A stretch of 64,000 nucleotides of DNA from Rutidosis leptorrhynchoides (lineage: Eukaryota > Streptophyta > Magnoliopsida > Asterales > Asteraceae), in NCBI RefSeq assembly GCF_046630445.1, contig NC_092333.1, positions 99,909,001 through 99,973,000 on the forward strand, read 5' to 3'. This document shows, in pieces, positions 34,890-46,996 of the stretch (its first letter is position 1; each line of letters begins with the position of its first letter). Below the pieces are notes generated by a model, which saw only the letters and a program-made list of their open reading frames with translations, made no database searches and had not been told where the DNA came from. Both the position numbers and the translations under genes were made by a program.

Positions 34890-36049
34890 AACATAAGTGA
34901 GGAAGACTTCCGTGTTTTCCTTGCTGCGAACATAGCCGTAGTGCAGGCTGCAATGCAAAATAACAATAACTTTGGATCTAGCAGTGGAACTAATTCCACA
35001 AGAAATCGTGTAGGATGCTCCTACAAAGAATTCACTGCCTGCAAACCTTTGTAATTTGATGGAACCGAAAGACCGATTGGATTGAAACGGTGGACCGAGA
35101 AGGTCGAATCGGTGTTTGCCATAAGTAAGTGTACTGAAGAGGACAAAGTTAAGTATGCTACGCATACCTTCACAGGTACGGCGTTAACGTGGTGGAATAC
35201 CTATCTCGAGCAGGTAAGACAAGATGCTGCTTACGCACTACCATGGTCAGCATTCAAGCAATTGATGAACGAGCAGTATCGTCCCAGGAACGAGGTCAAT
35301 AAGCTCAAGGTAGAGCTTAGAGGATTACGAATGCAAGGTTTCGATATCACCACGTACGAACGACGATTCACAGCCTATTGTGTCCCAGAACGTTTGAAGA
35401 CGAAGAAGAGAAGATCGACGCATTTGTAAAAGGGTTACCGGAAAGAATTCAAGAAGATGTGAGTTCACACGAGCACGCCTCCATACAAAAGGCATGTCGA
35501 ATGGCTCACAAATTAGTGAACCAGATCGAAGGAAAGATTAAAGAGCTGGAGACCGAAGAGGCTAACATGAAACAAGTCAAGAGAAAGTGGGAAGAAACCA
35601 ATGACAAGAGTCACCAATACAACAACAACAATCACAACCAAAATCGCAACAACTATCCCAATAACCGCAACATCAATCGCAACAACAACTTCAACAAACA
35701 TCCCAACAACAACTACAATAACCGGCCCAACAACAATAACAACAACAATAACAACAGCAACAATAACAATCCCAACAACAATCTCAATAACAACAATGGC
35801 AACAAAAACCAAAAACAGCCATGCCAGAGATGTGAAGTGCATCACCTGGGGTTCTGCACGACATTTTGCAACAGGTGTAAAAGAAATGGTCATAGCGCTA
35901 AGAAGTGCAAAATATACGGACCAATGCATAACAGAACTAAAGGAACAAATAATGTCGGAACAAATAATACCGCCATAGTTTGTTTTGGATGTGGAAAACC
36001 GGGCCACTTTAGTAGAAATTGCCCGAATCAGGGGAATACTAATGGGTAG
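34890..36049 (+). pseudogene. Gag of the Tekay/Del chromovirus (main part)
   Basis: Gag begins at the ATG at 20958 (MVPATRQNLN) and resumes at 34895 (ISEEDFRVFLAANIAVVQAA) once the nested Athila and one AACAT copy are removed. Retrotransposon-gag motifs follow: FDGTERPIGLKRWTEKVE, TGTALTWWNTYLEQV, WSAFKQLMNEQYRPRNEVNK. Then a long Asn-rich linker (35600-35815) leads to two zinc knuckles, CNRCKRNGHSAKKC and CFGCGKPGHFSRNC, near the end. Breaks are a TAA at 35052, a frameshift near 35380 and a TAG at 36047. Gag binds and packages the element's RNA. Confidence 0.9.
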
Positions 36050-36256
36050 GGCCGCGAAAGAGTTTTCAATATTAATACGGCAGAAGCGCAGGAAGACCCG
36101 GAGCTTGTTACGGGTACGTTTCTCATTGACAATAAATCTGCTTATGTTTTATTTGATTCGGGTGCGGATAGAAGCTATATGAGTAGAGATTTTTGTGCTA
36201 AACTAAGTTATTCACCGACACCCTTGGATAATAAATTTTTACTCGTATTAGCAAAC
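36050..36256 (+). pseudogene. Protease fragment of the chromovirus
   Basis: In the same frame as gag after the TAG at 36047. It runs FNINTAEAQEDPELVTGTFL, then the active site YVLFDSGADRSYMS (D-SGA). It breaks off after KFLLVLANG at about 36256, where the sequence jumps directly into the middle of RT. The C-terminal half of protease is missing. Confidence 0.85.
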
Positions 36257-37140
36257 GGTTATGCCGTTTAGATTGACGAACGCACCAGCTGTGTTCATGG
36301 ACCTCATGAACCGAGTGTATGGGCCATATCTTGACAAGTTTGTCATTGTTTTCATCGATGACATACTTATTTACTCGAAGAATGATCAAGAGCATGAAGA
36401 ACATTTAAGAAAAGTGCTAGAGTTGCTGAGAAAAGAAAAACTGTACGGTAAGTTTTCAAAGTGTGCATTTTGGTTGAAAGAAGTTCAATTCCTCGATCAC
36501 ATAGTGAACAAAGAAGGTATTCAGGTGGATCTAGCAAAGATTGAAACCGTTGAAAAATGGGAAACCCCAAAAACTCCGAATCATATACGCCAATTTTTAG
36601 GACTAGCTTGTTACTACAGAAGGTTCATCCAAGATTTTTCCAGAATAGTAAAACCCTTGACTGCATTAACGCATAAAGGGAGGAAATTTGAATGGAAGGA
36701 TGAACAAGAGAAAGCGTTTCAATTGTTAAAGAAAAAGTTAACTACGACACCTATATTGTCATTACCTGAAGGGAATGATGATTTTGTGATATATTGTGAT
36801 GCTTCAAAGCAAGGTCTCGGTTGTGTATTAATGCAACGAATGAAGGTAATTACTTATGCGTCTAGACAATTGAAGATTCACGAGAAGAATTATATGACGC
36901 ATGATTTGGAATTAGGCGCGGTTGTTTTTGCGTTAAAGACTTGGAGGCACTACTTATATGGGGTCAAAAGTATTATATATACCGACCACAAAAGTCTTCA
37001 ACATATATTTAATCAGAAACAACTGAACATGAGGCAGCGCAGGTGGATTGAATTGTTGAATGATTACGACTTTGAGATTCGTTACCACCCGGGGAAGGCG
37101 AATGTGGTAGCCGACGCTTTGAGTAGAAAGGACAGAGAAC
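36257..37140 (+). pseudogene. Reverse transcriptase (C-terminal half) and RNase H of the chromovirus
   Basis: The frame opens in the middle of RT with [19 protein letters not shown], then the catalytic FIDD in [15 protein letters not shown] (~36340-36370). The thumb/connection follows ([39 protein letters not shown]). RNase H shows [54 protein letters not shown], and [15 protein letters not shown]. The fingers and first catalytic Asp region of RT have been deleted together with the protease end, so this copy cannot encode an active RT. The remaining frame is open to 37428. Confidence 0.92.
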
Positions 37141-38567
37141 CCATTCGAGTAAAAGCTATGAATATAATGATTCACAATAACCTTACTACTCAAATAAAGG
37201 AGGCGCAACAAGGAGTTTTAAAAGAGGGAAATTTAAAGGATGAAATACCCAAAGGATCGGAGAAGCATCTTAATATTCGGGAAGATGGAACCCGGTATAG
37301 GGCTGAAAGAATTTGGGTGCTAAAATTTGGAGATATGAGAGAAATGGTACTTAGAGAAGCTCATAAAACCAGATACTCAATACATCCTGGAACGGGGAAG
37401 ATGTACAAAGATCTCAAGAAACATTTTTGATGGCAAGGTATGAAAGCCGATGTTGCTAAATACGTAGGAGAATGTTTGACGTGTTCTAAGGTCAAAGCTG
37501 AGCATCAAAAACCATCAGGTCTACTTCAACAACCCAAAATCCCAGAATGGAAATGGGAAAACATTACCATGGATTTCATCACTAAATTTACAAGAACTGC
37601 AAGTGGTTTTGATACTATTTGGGTAATAGTTGATCGTCTCACCAAATCAGCACACTTCCTCCCAATAAGAGAAGATGACAAGATGGAGAAGTTAGCACGA
37701 CTGTATTTGAAGGAAGTCGTCTCCAAACATGGAATACCAATCTCTATTATCTCTGATAGGGATGGAAGATTTATTTCAAGATTCTGGCAGACATTACAGC
37801 AAGCATTAGGAACTCGTCTAGACATGAGTACTGCCTATCATCCACAAACTGATGGGCAGAGTGAAAGGACGATACAAACGCTTGAAGACATGCTACGAGC
37901 ATGTGTTATTGATTTTGGAAATAGTTGGGATCGACATCTACCATTAGCAGAATTTTCCTACAACAACAGCTACCATTCAAGCATTGAGATGGCGCCGTTT
38001 GAAGCACTTTATGGTAGAAAGTGCAGGTCTCCGATTTGTTGGAGTGAAGTGGGGGATAGATAGATTATGGGTTCGGAGATAATACAAGAAACTACCGAGA
38101 AGATCATCCAAATTCAACAACGGTTGAAAACCGCCCAAAGTCGACAAAAGAGCTACGCCGACATTAAAAGAAAAGATATAGAATTTGAAATTGGAGAGAT
38201 GGTCATGCTTAAGGTTGCACCTTGGAAAGGCGTTGTTCGATTTGGTAAACGAGGGAAATTAAATCCAAGGTATATAGTACCATTCAAGATTATTGATCGT
38301 GTCGGACCAGTAGCTTACCGACTTGAACTACCACAACAACTCGCGGCTGTACATAACACTTTCCACGTCTCAAATTTGAAGAAATGTTTTGCTAAAGAAG
38401 ATCTCACTATTCTGTTAGACGAAATCCAAATCAACGAAAAACTTCAATTCGTCGAAGAACCCGTTGAAATAATGGATCGTGAGGTTAAAAGACTTAAGCA
38501 AAACAAGATACCAATTGTTAAAGTTCGATGGAATGCTCGTAGAGGACCCGAGTTCACCTGGGAATGA
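37141..38567 (+). pseudogene. Integrase with C-terminal chromodomain (Tekay/Del type)
   Basis: The order is a zinc-binding domain ([20 protein letters not shown], then [14 protein letters not shown]), then the catalytic core with three acidic residues ([41 protein letters not shown]). A GPY/F-like module follows (PRYIVPFKIIDRVGPVAYRL; the usual G of GPF is V). At the end is a chromodomain (DREVKRLKQNKIPIVKVRW and GPEFTWE, ~38470-38564). Chromodomains direct such integrases to marked heterochromatin. Breaks are TGA at 37428 (TGG in relatives), TAG at 38062 and TGA at 38565. Each fits a single C-to-T or G-to-A change. Confidence 0.93.
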
Positions 38568-38630
38568 GAAGATCAGATGAAGAAGAAATACCCGCATTCT
38601 AGAAGATACGTCAACTCCTCCAACTGCTTA

Positions 38631-38666
38631 AAATTTCGGGACGAAATTTATTTAACGGGTAGGTAC
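38631..38666 (+). other. Pre-PPT hairpin and polypurine tract of the chromovirus
   Basis: AAATTTCG-GGA-CGAAATTT (38631-38649) is an 8-bp inverted repeat with a 3-base loop. Four bases later AACGGGTAGGTAC (38654-38666) ends at the LTR. The same pair occurs in the LARD-like element (53122-53157 and 60914-60949). Confidence 0.85.
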
Positions 38667-41162
38667 TGTAGTGACCCGAACTTTTCCATGTTTATATATA
38701 TTAAATAAAATTGTTATTTACATGATTAAGTGTTTCCAATATGTTAATCAATCACACTTGTTAAGACTTGTTTAATTTAAATAGGTTTCATATAGACAAT
38801 TGACCACCCAAGTTGACCGGTGATTCACGAACGTTAAAACTTGTAAAAACAATATGATGATATATATATATATATATGATTATATATATAGTTAACATGA
38901 TATTATGATAAGTAAGTATCTCATTAGGTATTTTAACAATGAGTTATATACATAAAATTGAGTTTATTGAATTAAGAAACTCGAAACGATATATATAACG
39001 ATTATCGTTATAACAACGTCTTACTAAATACATATGAATCATATTAAGATATTGATACACTATGTTTAATCATGATAAATGATAAGTAAACATGTCATTA
39101 AGTGTATTAACAATGAACTACATATGTAAAAACAAGACTACTAACTTAATGATTTCGAAATGAGACATATATGTAACGATTATCGTTGTAACAACATTTA
39201 ACTGTATATATATCATACTAAGATAAATTAATATATCATAATATCATGATAATGTAATAATTTAACATCTATTTAGATATAATAAATAATGGGTTAACAA
39301 CATTTAACAAGATCGTTAACCTAAAGGTTTCAAAACAACATTTACATGTAACGACTAACGATGACTTAACGACTCAGTTAAAATGTATATACATGTAGTG
39401 TTTTAATATGTATTCATACACTTTTGAAAGACTTCAAGACACTTATCAAAATACTTCTACTTAACAAAAATGCTTACAATTGCATCCTCGTTCAGTTTCA
39501 TCAACAATTATACTCGTATGCACCCGTATTCGTACTCGTACAATACACAGCTTTTAGATGTATGTACTATTGGTATATACACTCTAATGATCAGCTCTTA
39601 GCAGCCCATGTGAGTCACCTAACACATGTGGGAACCATCATTTGGCAACTAGCATGAAATATCTCATATAATTACAAAAATATTAGTAATCATTCATGAC
39701 TTATTTACATGTAAACAAAATTACACATCCTTTATATCTAATCCATATACCAATGACCAAAAACACCTACAAACACTTTCATTCTTCAATTTTCTTCATC
39801 AAATTAATCTCTCTCAAGTTCTATCTTCAAGTTCTAAGTGTTCTTCATAAATTCTATAAGTTCTAATCTTGTAAAGTGATCATCCAACCTCAAGAAATCT
39901 TTCTTATTTATAGTAAGATATCTTTCTAATACAAGTTAATACTCATATTCAAACTTTCATTCAATTTCTATAACTATAACAATCTTATTTCGAGTGGAAA
40001 TCTTACTTGAACTTGTTTTCGTATCATGATTCTGCTTCAAGAACTTTCAAGCCATCCAAGGATCCTTTGAAGCTAGATCTATTTTTCTCATTTCTAGTAG
40101 GTTTATCCATAAAACCTGAGGTAGTAATGATGTTCATAACATCATTCGATTCATATATATAAAACTACCTTATTCGAAGTTATAAACTTGAAATCACTAG
40201 AACATAGTTTAGTTAATTCTAAACTTGTTCACAAACAAAAGTTAATCCTTCTAACTTGAATTTTAAAATCAACTAGACACATGTTCTATATCTATATGAT
40301 ATGCTAACTTAATGATTTAAAACCTGAAAACACGAAAAACACCGTAAAACTGGATATACGCCGTCGTAGTAACACCGCGGGCTGTTTTTGGTTAGTTAAT
40401 TAAAAACTATGATAAACTTTGATTTAAAAGTTGTTCTTCTGGGAAAATTATTTTTCTTATGAACATGAAACTATATCCAAAAATCATGATTAAACTCAAA
40501 GTGGAAGTATGTTTTCCAAAATGGTCATCTAGATGTCGTTCTTTCGACTGAAATGACTGCCTTTACAAAAATGACTTGTAACCTGTACTTCCAACTATAA
40601 ACTTATAATTTTTCTGTATAGATTCATAAACTTAAGTTCAATATGAAACCATAGCAATTGGATTCACTCAAAACGGATTTAAAACGAAGAAGTTATGGGT
40701 AAAACACGATTGGATATTTTTACTTGTTGTAGCTACGTGAAAATTGATAACAAATCTATATTAATCATATCATAGCTAACTTATATTGTATAATACATAT
40801 ATTCTAATATATTATGTAATCTTGGGATACCATAGACACGTATGCAAATGTTTTGACATATCATATCGACCCATCTATATATATTATTTGGAACAACCAT
40901 AGACACTCTATATGCAGTAATGTTGGAGTTAGCTATACAGGGTTGAGGTTGATTCCAAAAATATATATACTTTGAGTTGTGATCTAGCCTGAGATGTGTA
41001 TACACTGGGTCGTGGATTGGGTCAAGATAATATATATCAATTTATTTCTGTACATCTAACTATGGACAACTAGTTGTAGGTTACTAACGAGGACAGCTGA
41101 CTTAATAAACTTAAAACATTAAAACGTATTAGAAATGTTGTAAATATATTTTGAACATACTT

Positions 41163-41214
<52 letters not shown>

Positions 41215-42105
41215 TTGTTATAGGTTCGTGAATCGACCAGTGGTCAAGTCTTACTTCCCGACGAAGTAAAAATCTGTGAAAGTGAGTTATAGTCCCACTT
41301 TTAAAATCTAATATTTTTGGGATGAGAATACATGCAGCTTTATAAATGTTTTACAAAATAGACACAAGTACATGAAACTACTTTCTATGGTTGAACGATC
41401 GAAGCCGAATATGCCCCTTTTACTTGGTAACCTAAGAATTAGTAAACCAGTCTACTAATTGAAGCGAATCCTAAAGATAGATCTATTGGGCCCAACAAAC
41501 CCCATCCATTGTAGTGGATGCTTTACTACTTCGAGTTTTTATATTATGTCCGATGGATGTCCCGGAATGATGGGGATATTCTTATATGCATCTTGTTAAT
41601 GTCGGTTACCAGGTGTTCACCGTATGAATGATTTTTATCTCTATGTATGGGATGTATTGAAATATGAAATCTTGTGGTCTATTATTATGATTTGATAATA
41701 TATAGGTTAAACCTATAACTCACCAACATTTTTATTGACGTTTTAAGCATGTTTATTCTCAGGTGATTATTAAGAGCTTCCACTGTTGCATACTAAAATA
41801 AGGACAAGATTTGGAGTCCATGCTTGTATGATATTATGTAAAACTACATTCAAGAAACTTATTTTTGATGTAATATATTCATATTGTAAACCATTATGTA
41901 ATGGTCGTGTGTAAACGGTATATTTTAGATTATCATTATTTGATAATCTACGTAATGCTTTTTAAACCTTTATCGATAAAATAAAGGTTATGGTTGTTTT
42001 AAAAATGAATGCAGTCTTTGAAAAACGTATCATTTAGAGGTCAAAACCTCGCGACGAAATCAATTAATATGGAACGTTTATAATCAATATGAACGGGACA
42101 TTTCA
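38667..42105 (+). repeat. 3' LTR of the Tekay/Del element
   Basis: 3439 bp. Same ends and internal blocks as the 5' LTR, including the ~170-bp triplicate (~38905-39400), with a shorter (AT)n (41165-41209). Most of the ~127-bp length difference is this microsatellite. The frames at 39424-39657 and 40781-41005 match those of the 5' LTR and are LTR sequence. Confidence 0.92.
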
Positions 42106-43358
42106 CGCAGAGGGTTGCGAACCGCGCAGTTGTGCTTCGAAATAGTTCAGGGTTCTTTTTATTTTGTTCATCAAAAATTCTTTAGAAGTGCGCGCCGCGC
42201 ACTTTGTTGCGCACCGCGCATATGGGGTCGGTCAGATATTCTCTTGCTATAAATAAGGGTGCAGTTTCTATTCAAGAGTTATCTTTTTAGCAGCCGATTT
42301 TGGGAGCATTAAGGGCGATTTTCAGTCACTTTTGGGGAATTCTTAGGTCACTATAACGCTCCAATCATTCCGATTTCAAGGATCAATATTAGCACTAATC
42401 AAGATTCGTCGTGTTAGGTTGATTCTAAATTATCAAACAATGTTTCCTTTATTATTTGTCACTTTGATTTCTTTTGTTGTCATGGTTATTGGCTAAGTTA
42501 TTTAATGTTTGTCTAGACTTATAAACCTTTGTATTGGATGCTATTTATCAGTTATTCTTTTAATTAATGATGATTTGATGTTTGAATTAAAGAACGATTC
42601 TTATTAAAGCTAGACTTTTCAATTCAATTGGTTGTGTATTTGTGTGATAGGACGAGAGTTCATTAATTTAATACATAAATTTATAATTGGTTGGTCTTAA
42701 ATGGTTGTTTGCTTACTCGGAGACGAGAGTAAATTGAATTCAAAAGGCTAGATGAAATAGGGGTGAATCACACACAACGAGAGTTGGTGTGATTGTGATT
42801 CGAGTCTTCATCTCAGTTGAGATATTTAGTCACATTTAGGAGGTCTTAGGCTACGGGAAATTCGGTGTCATGTAATCTTAATTGAAGTGTTTGCGTTGGG
42901 GAATTCCAGGTGAATCGACTAGATAATTAACATAAGTTAGATAATAACTGGGGCTTAATCTAAATGCATCCAATCCTAGGTGTAAAAGGTCTAGACAAGC
43001 ATTCTTTCTCATAATTGTTTACAACTATCTTGTTTTATTTGTTTGTTGCTTTAAAGCTTAAATCTCAAAATACCAAAAATATTGTCCTTTTCTGTTTTTA
43101 GATAAAAATCATTATTGATTTGGCTAATCGTTAAATAGCCATCAAAACTATTATCTCGTAATTTCCAATTTAATAGATTAACCTAGTTTGATTTCATTAG
43201 TAGCAACCTTAATTTCCACGTTTAAACTGTCCTTGGAACGAATACGGATTTACCAACTTCATACTATTGCACGACTGGGTACACTGCCCATTATTTTGTA
43301 GTAATCCTTTTTACCGGTATTTTTCACATATAAATTATAGACGCGATTTTACACATCA
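42106..43358 (+). mobile_element. Athila-2 5' LTR, remaining part
   Basis: Starts with the target duplication CGCAG and continues the GC-rich stretch interrupted at 15380. It has more GCGC-rich words (GTGCGCGCCGCGCAC, GCGCACCGCGC at 42188-42219). It ends CGATTTTACACATCA at 43358, six bases before the primer site. No gene. Confidence 0.85.
42248..42255 (+). promoter_or_regulatory. Probable TATA box of Athila-2
   Basis: TATAAATA in the context CTTGCTATAAATAAGGGTGC, 30-60 bp downstream of the GC-rich island. It is positioned so that transcription would start around 42280 in the LTR. Confidence 0.55.
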
Positions 43359-43364
43359 AGTTTT

Positions 43365-43382
43365 TGGCGCCGCTGCCGGGGA
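43365..43382 (+). other. Primer-binding site of Athila-2 (tRNA-Asp type)
   Basis: TGGCGCCGCTGCCGGGGA, six bases after the LTR end; identical to the nested Athila's site. Confidence 0.92.
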
Positions 43383-43526
43383 CAGTTGTGTCAAAAATTA
43401 AGATTGTTATCTAATTGTTCTTAGTTTAGTTTTAATTATAGTTTATTATTACTTTTCATTTATTCTCAGTTGAATCGGTGCATTTAATCAGTTATTAGTT
43501 GTGATTTCTCAGATAATAGGTAGTGC

Positions 43527-45300
43527 ATGCCACATACGCGTTCTTCTAATTCTCCTATTCTTAAACCATTTGACGAGCCCGAAAGAGAGTTATTTAAAGC
43601 GTTAAGTCAAGAAAAACAGTCTACAGTGGATTCATCAGCTTCTTCGAGTGATAATATAATTAATTTGGGTAGTAGTTATGAGACTGTGGTGCCCGAATCA
43701 CCACCTGTAATCAACGAAGTAGAAGACTCTTACGTTTCATTTGATATTTTCGATACTGAAGAGATGGCTGATCAACCACCTCATCCTCAGACTATGGCAG
43801 AAAAGTTGAAGGCCACCCGAGCTGGACAAGGAAATTCGATTACTCAACCAAACATCACTCAGCCTTTTCAAATCACAGGGCCAATTCTGAGTTTGATTTC
43901 TTCTGATTGCCAATTTCACCCCAAGTATAGTGAGGATGCTAACGAGCATCTCTGTGTTTTTAATGATGTTTACAACTTATTCAAGTTGAATGAGGTTGCT
44001 GATACTTCGATCAAGACAAGGCTTTTTCCCTGGACTCTTAAGGGAGAAGCTAAGAGATGGTTAGATAAGCAACCCGAGGGTACGTTTACTTCTTGGGATG
44101 GTTTTATAGATAAGTTTTTATCAAAGTTTTTCTCTGCGTCTCGAGCTGCTAGACTTCAAGCAGAAATTTCACAATTCCGGCAAAAGAGCAGTGAGACATA
44201 ATTTGATGCTTGGGACCGTTATGCTAATATGTTACGCTCATGTCCGCAACACGGGTTGAATGATTTACAAAAGGTTCAGATTTTCTACAAAGGTTGTGAC
44301 ATATCAACTCACCAGAGTATTGATCAAGCAGCCGAGAGGTACTTTGATTGATAAGACAAAAGAAGAAGCGTTAGAGATCATTGAAAAGCAAGCTGCCTAC
44401 ACTCACGAGTGGCATCAAGATCATGAGTTACCCCGTTCAGCTTCAGTAAAGAGGACCGAAACCACTGGTGCTTATAATGATTATGGGTCTATAAATGCTA
44501 AGTTGGACAAATTTGGTAGGAATTTAGAGAAATTGGATAAGGATATTCATGGTATTAAGGTTGGTTTTGAATATTGTGGGGGACTACATTTAGCAAAGGA
44601 TTGTGATGCGGGTTTGACTATGAATCAGAAAGAAGAGATCGCTTTTATTAGTCAACAGAACAACAATCAGTTTTAGGGACGTGCTCAGTTTAATAGGAAT
44701 TTAAACAATCCTTATAATCCTCAAGGTAATCAAGGTTCGAGGTTCCAGCCAGGATCTAGTGGAGGTTATCAACAGCAAGCTCCCAGATATTTTCGGAAGC
44801 CCCAAGTTGAAGAGAAAAAGTCCAACCTTGAAGCGATGATTGAAAAGCTTGTGATGTCTCAAACCCAGCTTGTTACCACCGTCACCCAAAACAATAAGAA
44901 GAATGATCAAATGTTTCGAAATCAACAAGAGGCTATCCAGAATTTGGAGAAACAAATTGGTCAACTTGCTAATCAGAGTAATGAAAGGAAACTGGGGGAG
45001 TTACCGAGTAACATGGATGCTAACCCGAAGAATGGGCACGTTAATGCTATCACCACCCGAAGTGGTTTAGCATATGATCCACCAAAGAAACCTGATGAGT
45101 ATGATTTACGAGTTCCGTTAGTGAAGAATGGTGAACCAGTAGTTGTTAGTGAACCGGAGGGGGATAAGGAGTCAGAACAGGTGATTGAGGAAGTTGTAAA
45201 GATACCGGTAACGGTTGCTGCTAAACCGGTAGTTAAGGAATATCAACCACCGCTCCCATACCAGAGGAAACAGAGGTTAGAAAAGTTAGAGGCGGAAAAG
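43527..45300 (+). pseudogene. Gag of Athila-2
   Basis: It starts MPHTRSSNSPILKPFDEPER. Capsid motifs are YSEDANEHLCVFNDVYNLFK, FPWTLKGEAKRWLDKQPEGT, FSASRAARLQAEISQFRQKS, and IFYKGCDISTHQSIDQAA. The knuckle-like motif is CGGLHLAKDCDAGLTMNQKE. The linker carries NLEAMIEKLVMSQTQLVTTV and NLEKQIGQLANQSNERKLGE. Breaks are a TAA at 44199, a 1-base insertion near 44335 and a TAG at 44674. The frame is then open into protease. It aligns throughout with the gag of the nested Athila but is clearly a different copy or subfamily. Confidence 0.92.
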
Positions 45301-46159
45301 TCAAAGTTTATGGAGTTAATTAAGAAATTAAATGTCAACTTGCCCTTCATTGATGTTATTGCGGGGATGCCTAAGTATGCTGGGTTCATGAAAGATTTGC
45401 TCACCAACCGGAAAAAGATGGAAAGTGTTTCATCAGTGACTTTGAATGCAGCCTGTACAGCGGTGGTGACAAACCAACTTCCCGAGAAGTTGGAAGATCC
45501 GGGTTGTTTTTCTATTCCTTGTTTATTGGGGAATCTTGCTTGTATGCGGGCATTGGCGGATTTGAGTGCTAGTATTAATTTAATGCCCTACTCTATTTAC
45601 CTTAAACTAGCACCTGGGGAACTTAGACCCACTCGTATGGCCATACAACTAGCTGAACACTCTATTAAATACCTTCGTGGAATTATAGAGAATATGCTAG
45701 TTAAGATCGGGACATTAGTTTTCCCCGCTGATTTTGTTGTTCTAGACATGGAAGTGGATGAAAGGATTCCACTTATTTTGGGTAGGCCATTTTTAAATAC
45801 CGCTAGATGTCTAATTGATGTTTATGGTCAACAGTTGACCCTTAGAATAGGTGACCAAAAGGTGACCTTTGCTATTGATAAGGCAGTAAAATACCCCGTG
45901 TCCTTAGATGATACTTGTTATTATTTGCAAACCGTGGACACGCATGTTGAGTTTTTGCAGGAGTTTCCAGAATTGCAGGGAACAGGTGAATGTGAAATAG
46001 CAAATGGTGAAGAGGATATGTTGGATGAGGTGGATTTGATGACCACCCTAATGGCTGAAGGTTATGAGCCAACCGAAGAAGAACATGAGGAGTTGGAGAA
46101 AGCAAATGCCTACAGGAGTAAAACTTCAATTGAAGAACCTCCTGAATTAGAGTTGAAAC
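45301..46159 (+). pseudogene. Protease and pol start of Athila-2, up to the hAT insertion
   Basis: In the frame of the gag end: KKLNVNLPFIDVIAGMPKYA, then DPGCFSIPCLLGNLA, then ADLSASINLMP. The nested copy has ADLGASINLMP, so the active-site Gly is Ser here. LGRPFLNTARCLIDVYGQQL and the pre-RT spacer (EFPELQGTGECEIANGEEDM; SIEEPPELELK) follow. At 46159 the hAT element interrupts it. The residues after LELK up to 46266 are hAT sequence, not pol. Confidence 0.9.
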
Positions 46160-46996
46160 TAGGGGTGTGCATGGTTCGGGCAGAACCGAAAAAAACCGAG
46201 GACCGAAGAGGAACCGACCCAAAACCGAAATACCCGAACGTATTTGGTCCGGTCCTTGGTCCATAATTTTTCGATTTTTCGGGTATCGGTCCGGTCCGGG
46301 CCAAACCCTAAAAGACCATGGTTTTGGACCGAACCGAATGATGTATATATATGTGAGAGATTCTTTGGTGATTCAGAGAATGTTTATCCGTGTTCGACAT
46401 GACACATACCATATTATATTTATCTACATTTATACATACACTAAATATGAAAATAAGTAAACCGATAAACTCTTTTAACAAATTCAATCTTTAATCAACA
46501 TCAATCCTTTGCATGAATGTAACTTATAGTCCAATGAATTATATTTATCATGTATATAACTTAGCATGTATATTTAGCATTTATATAACTTATAGTCAAA
46601 TGAATTATAATAATATTGAATAAAAAAAATCCTAATTTGGTTATAAGTCAGTGGTCTAGCGGTGTTTATATATACATGTAATTCGTATACAATGAGAAAG
46701 CCAAAGAAGTATTTACTCTATATTTATATCCAATTATTATTTTTATCGAACATCATCTTCACTTTTAAATTTTGCTTCAATACGATTAACTTAGCATGTA
46801 TCTTTTCTATATTGTTTTCAAAAATATAAACGGGTCGGGTATTTACTCGAACCGCTTGGACCGAAGCTAGAATCGGACCGAACCGAACCATGTATAAACG
46901 GTCCGGTCCTTGGTTCTAATTTTCGTAAAAGTTTGGGTTTCGGTCCGGTCCGGGTATTGTCTAGTCCGGTCCGGGTATGGACCATGCACAGCCCTA
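46160..46996. mobile_element. hAT-type non-autonomous DNA transposon, 837 bp
   Basis: Terminal inverted repeats are TAGGGGTGTGCATGGT (46160-46175) and its complement with one mismatch (46981-46996). They are flanked by a perfect 8-bp duplication, GTTGAAAC (46152-46159, 46997-47004), the hAT hallmark. Subterminal regions hold many CCGAACCG/GGTCCGGTCC-type words. The interior is AT-rich with no transposase. The element plus one duplication is 845 bp, which accounts for the change of pol frame across it. Confidence 0.93.

Noticed and set aside
35513..36007. Val/Ile-rich minus-strand membrane-like frame
   Set aside because: It is the antisense of the Asn-rich (AAC)n linker in chromovirus gag.
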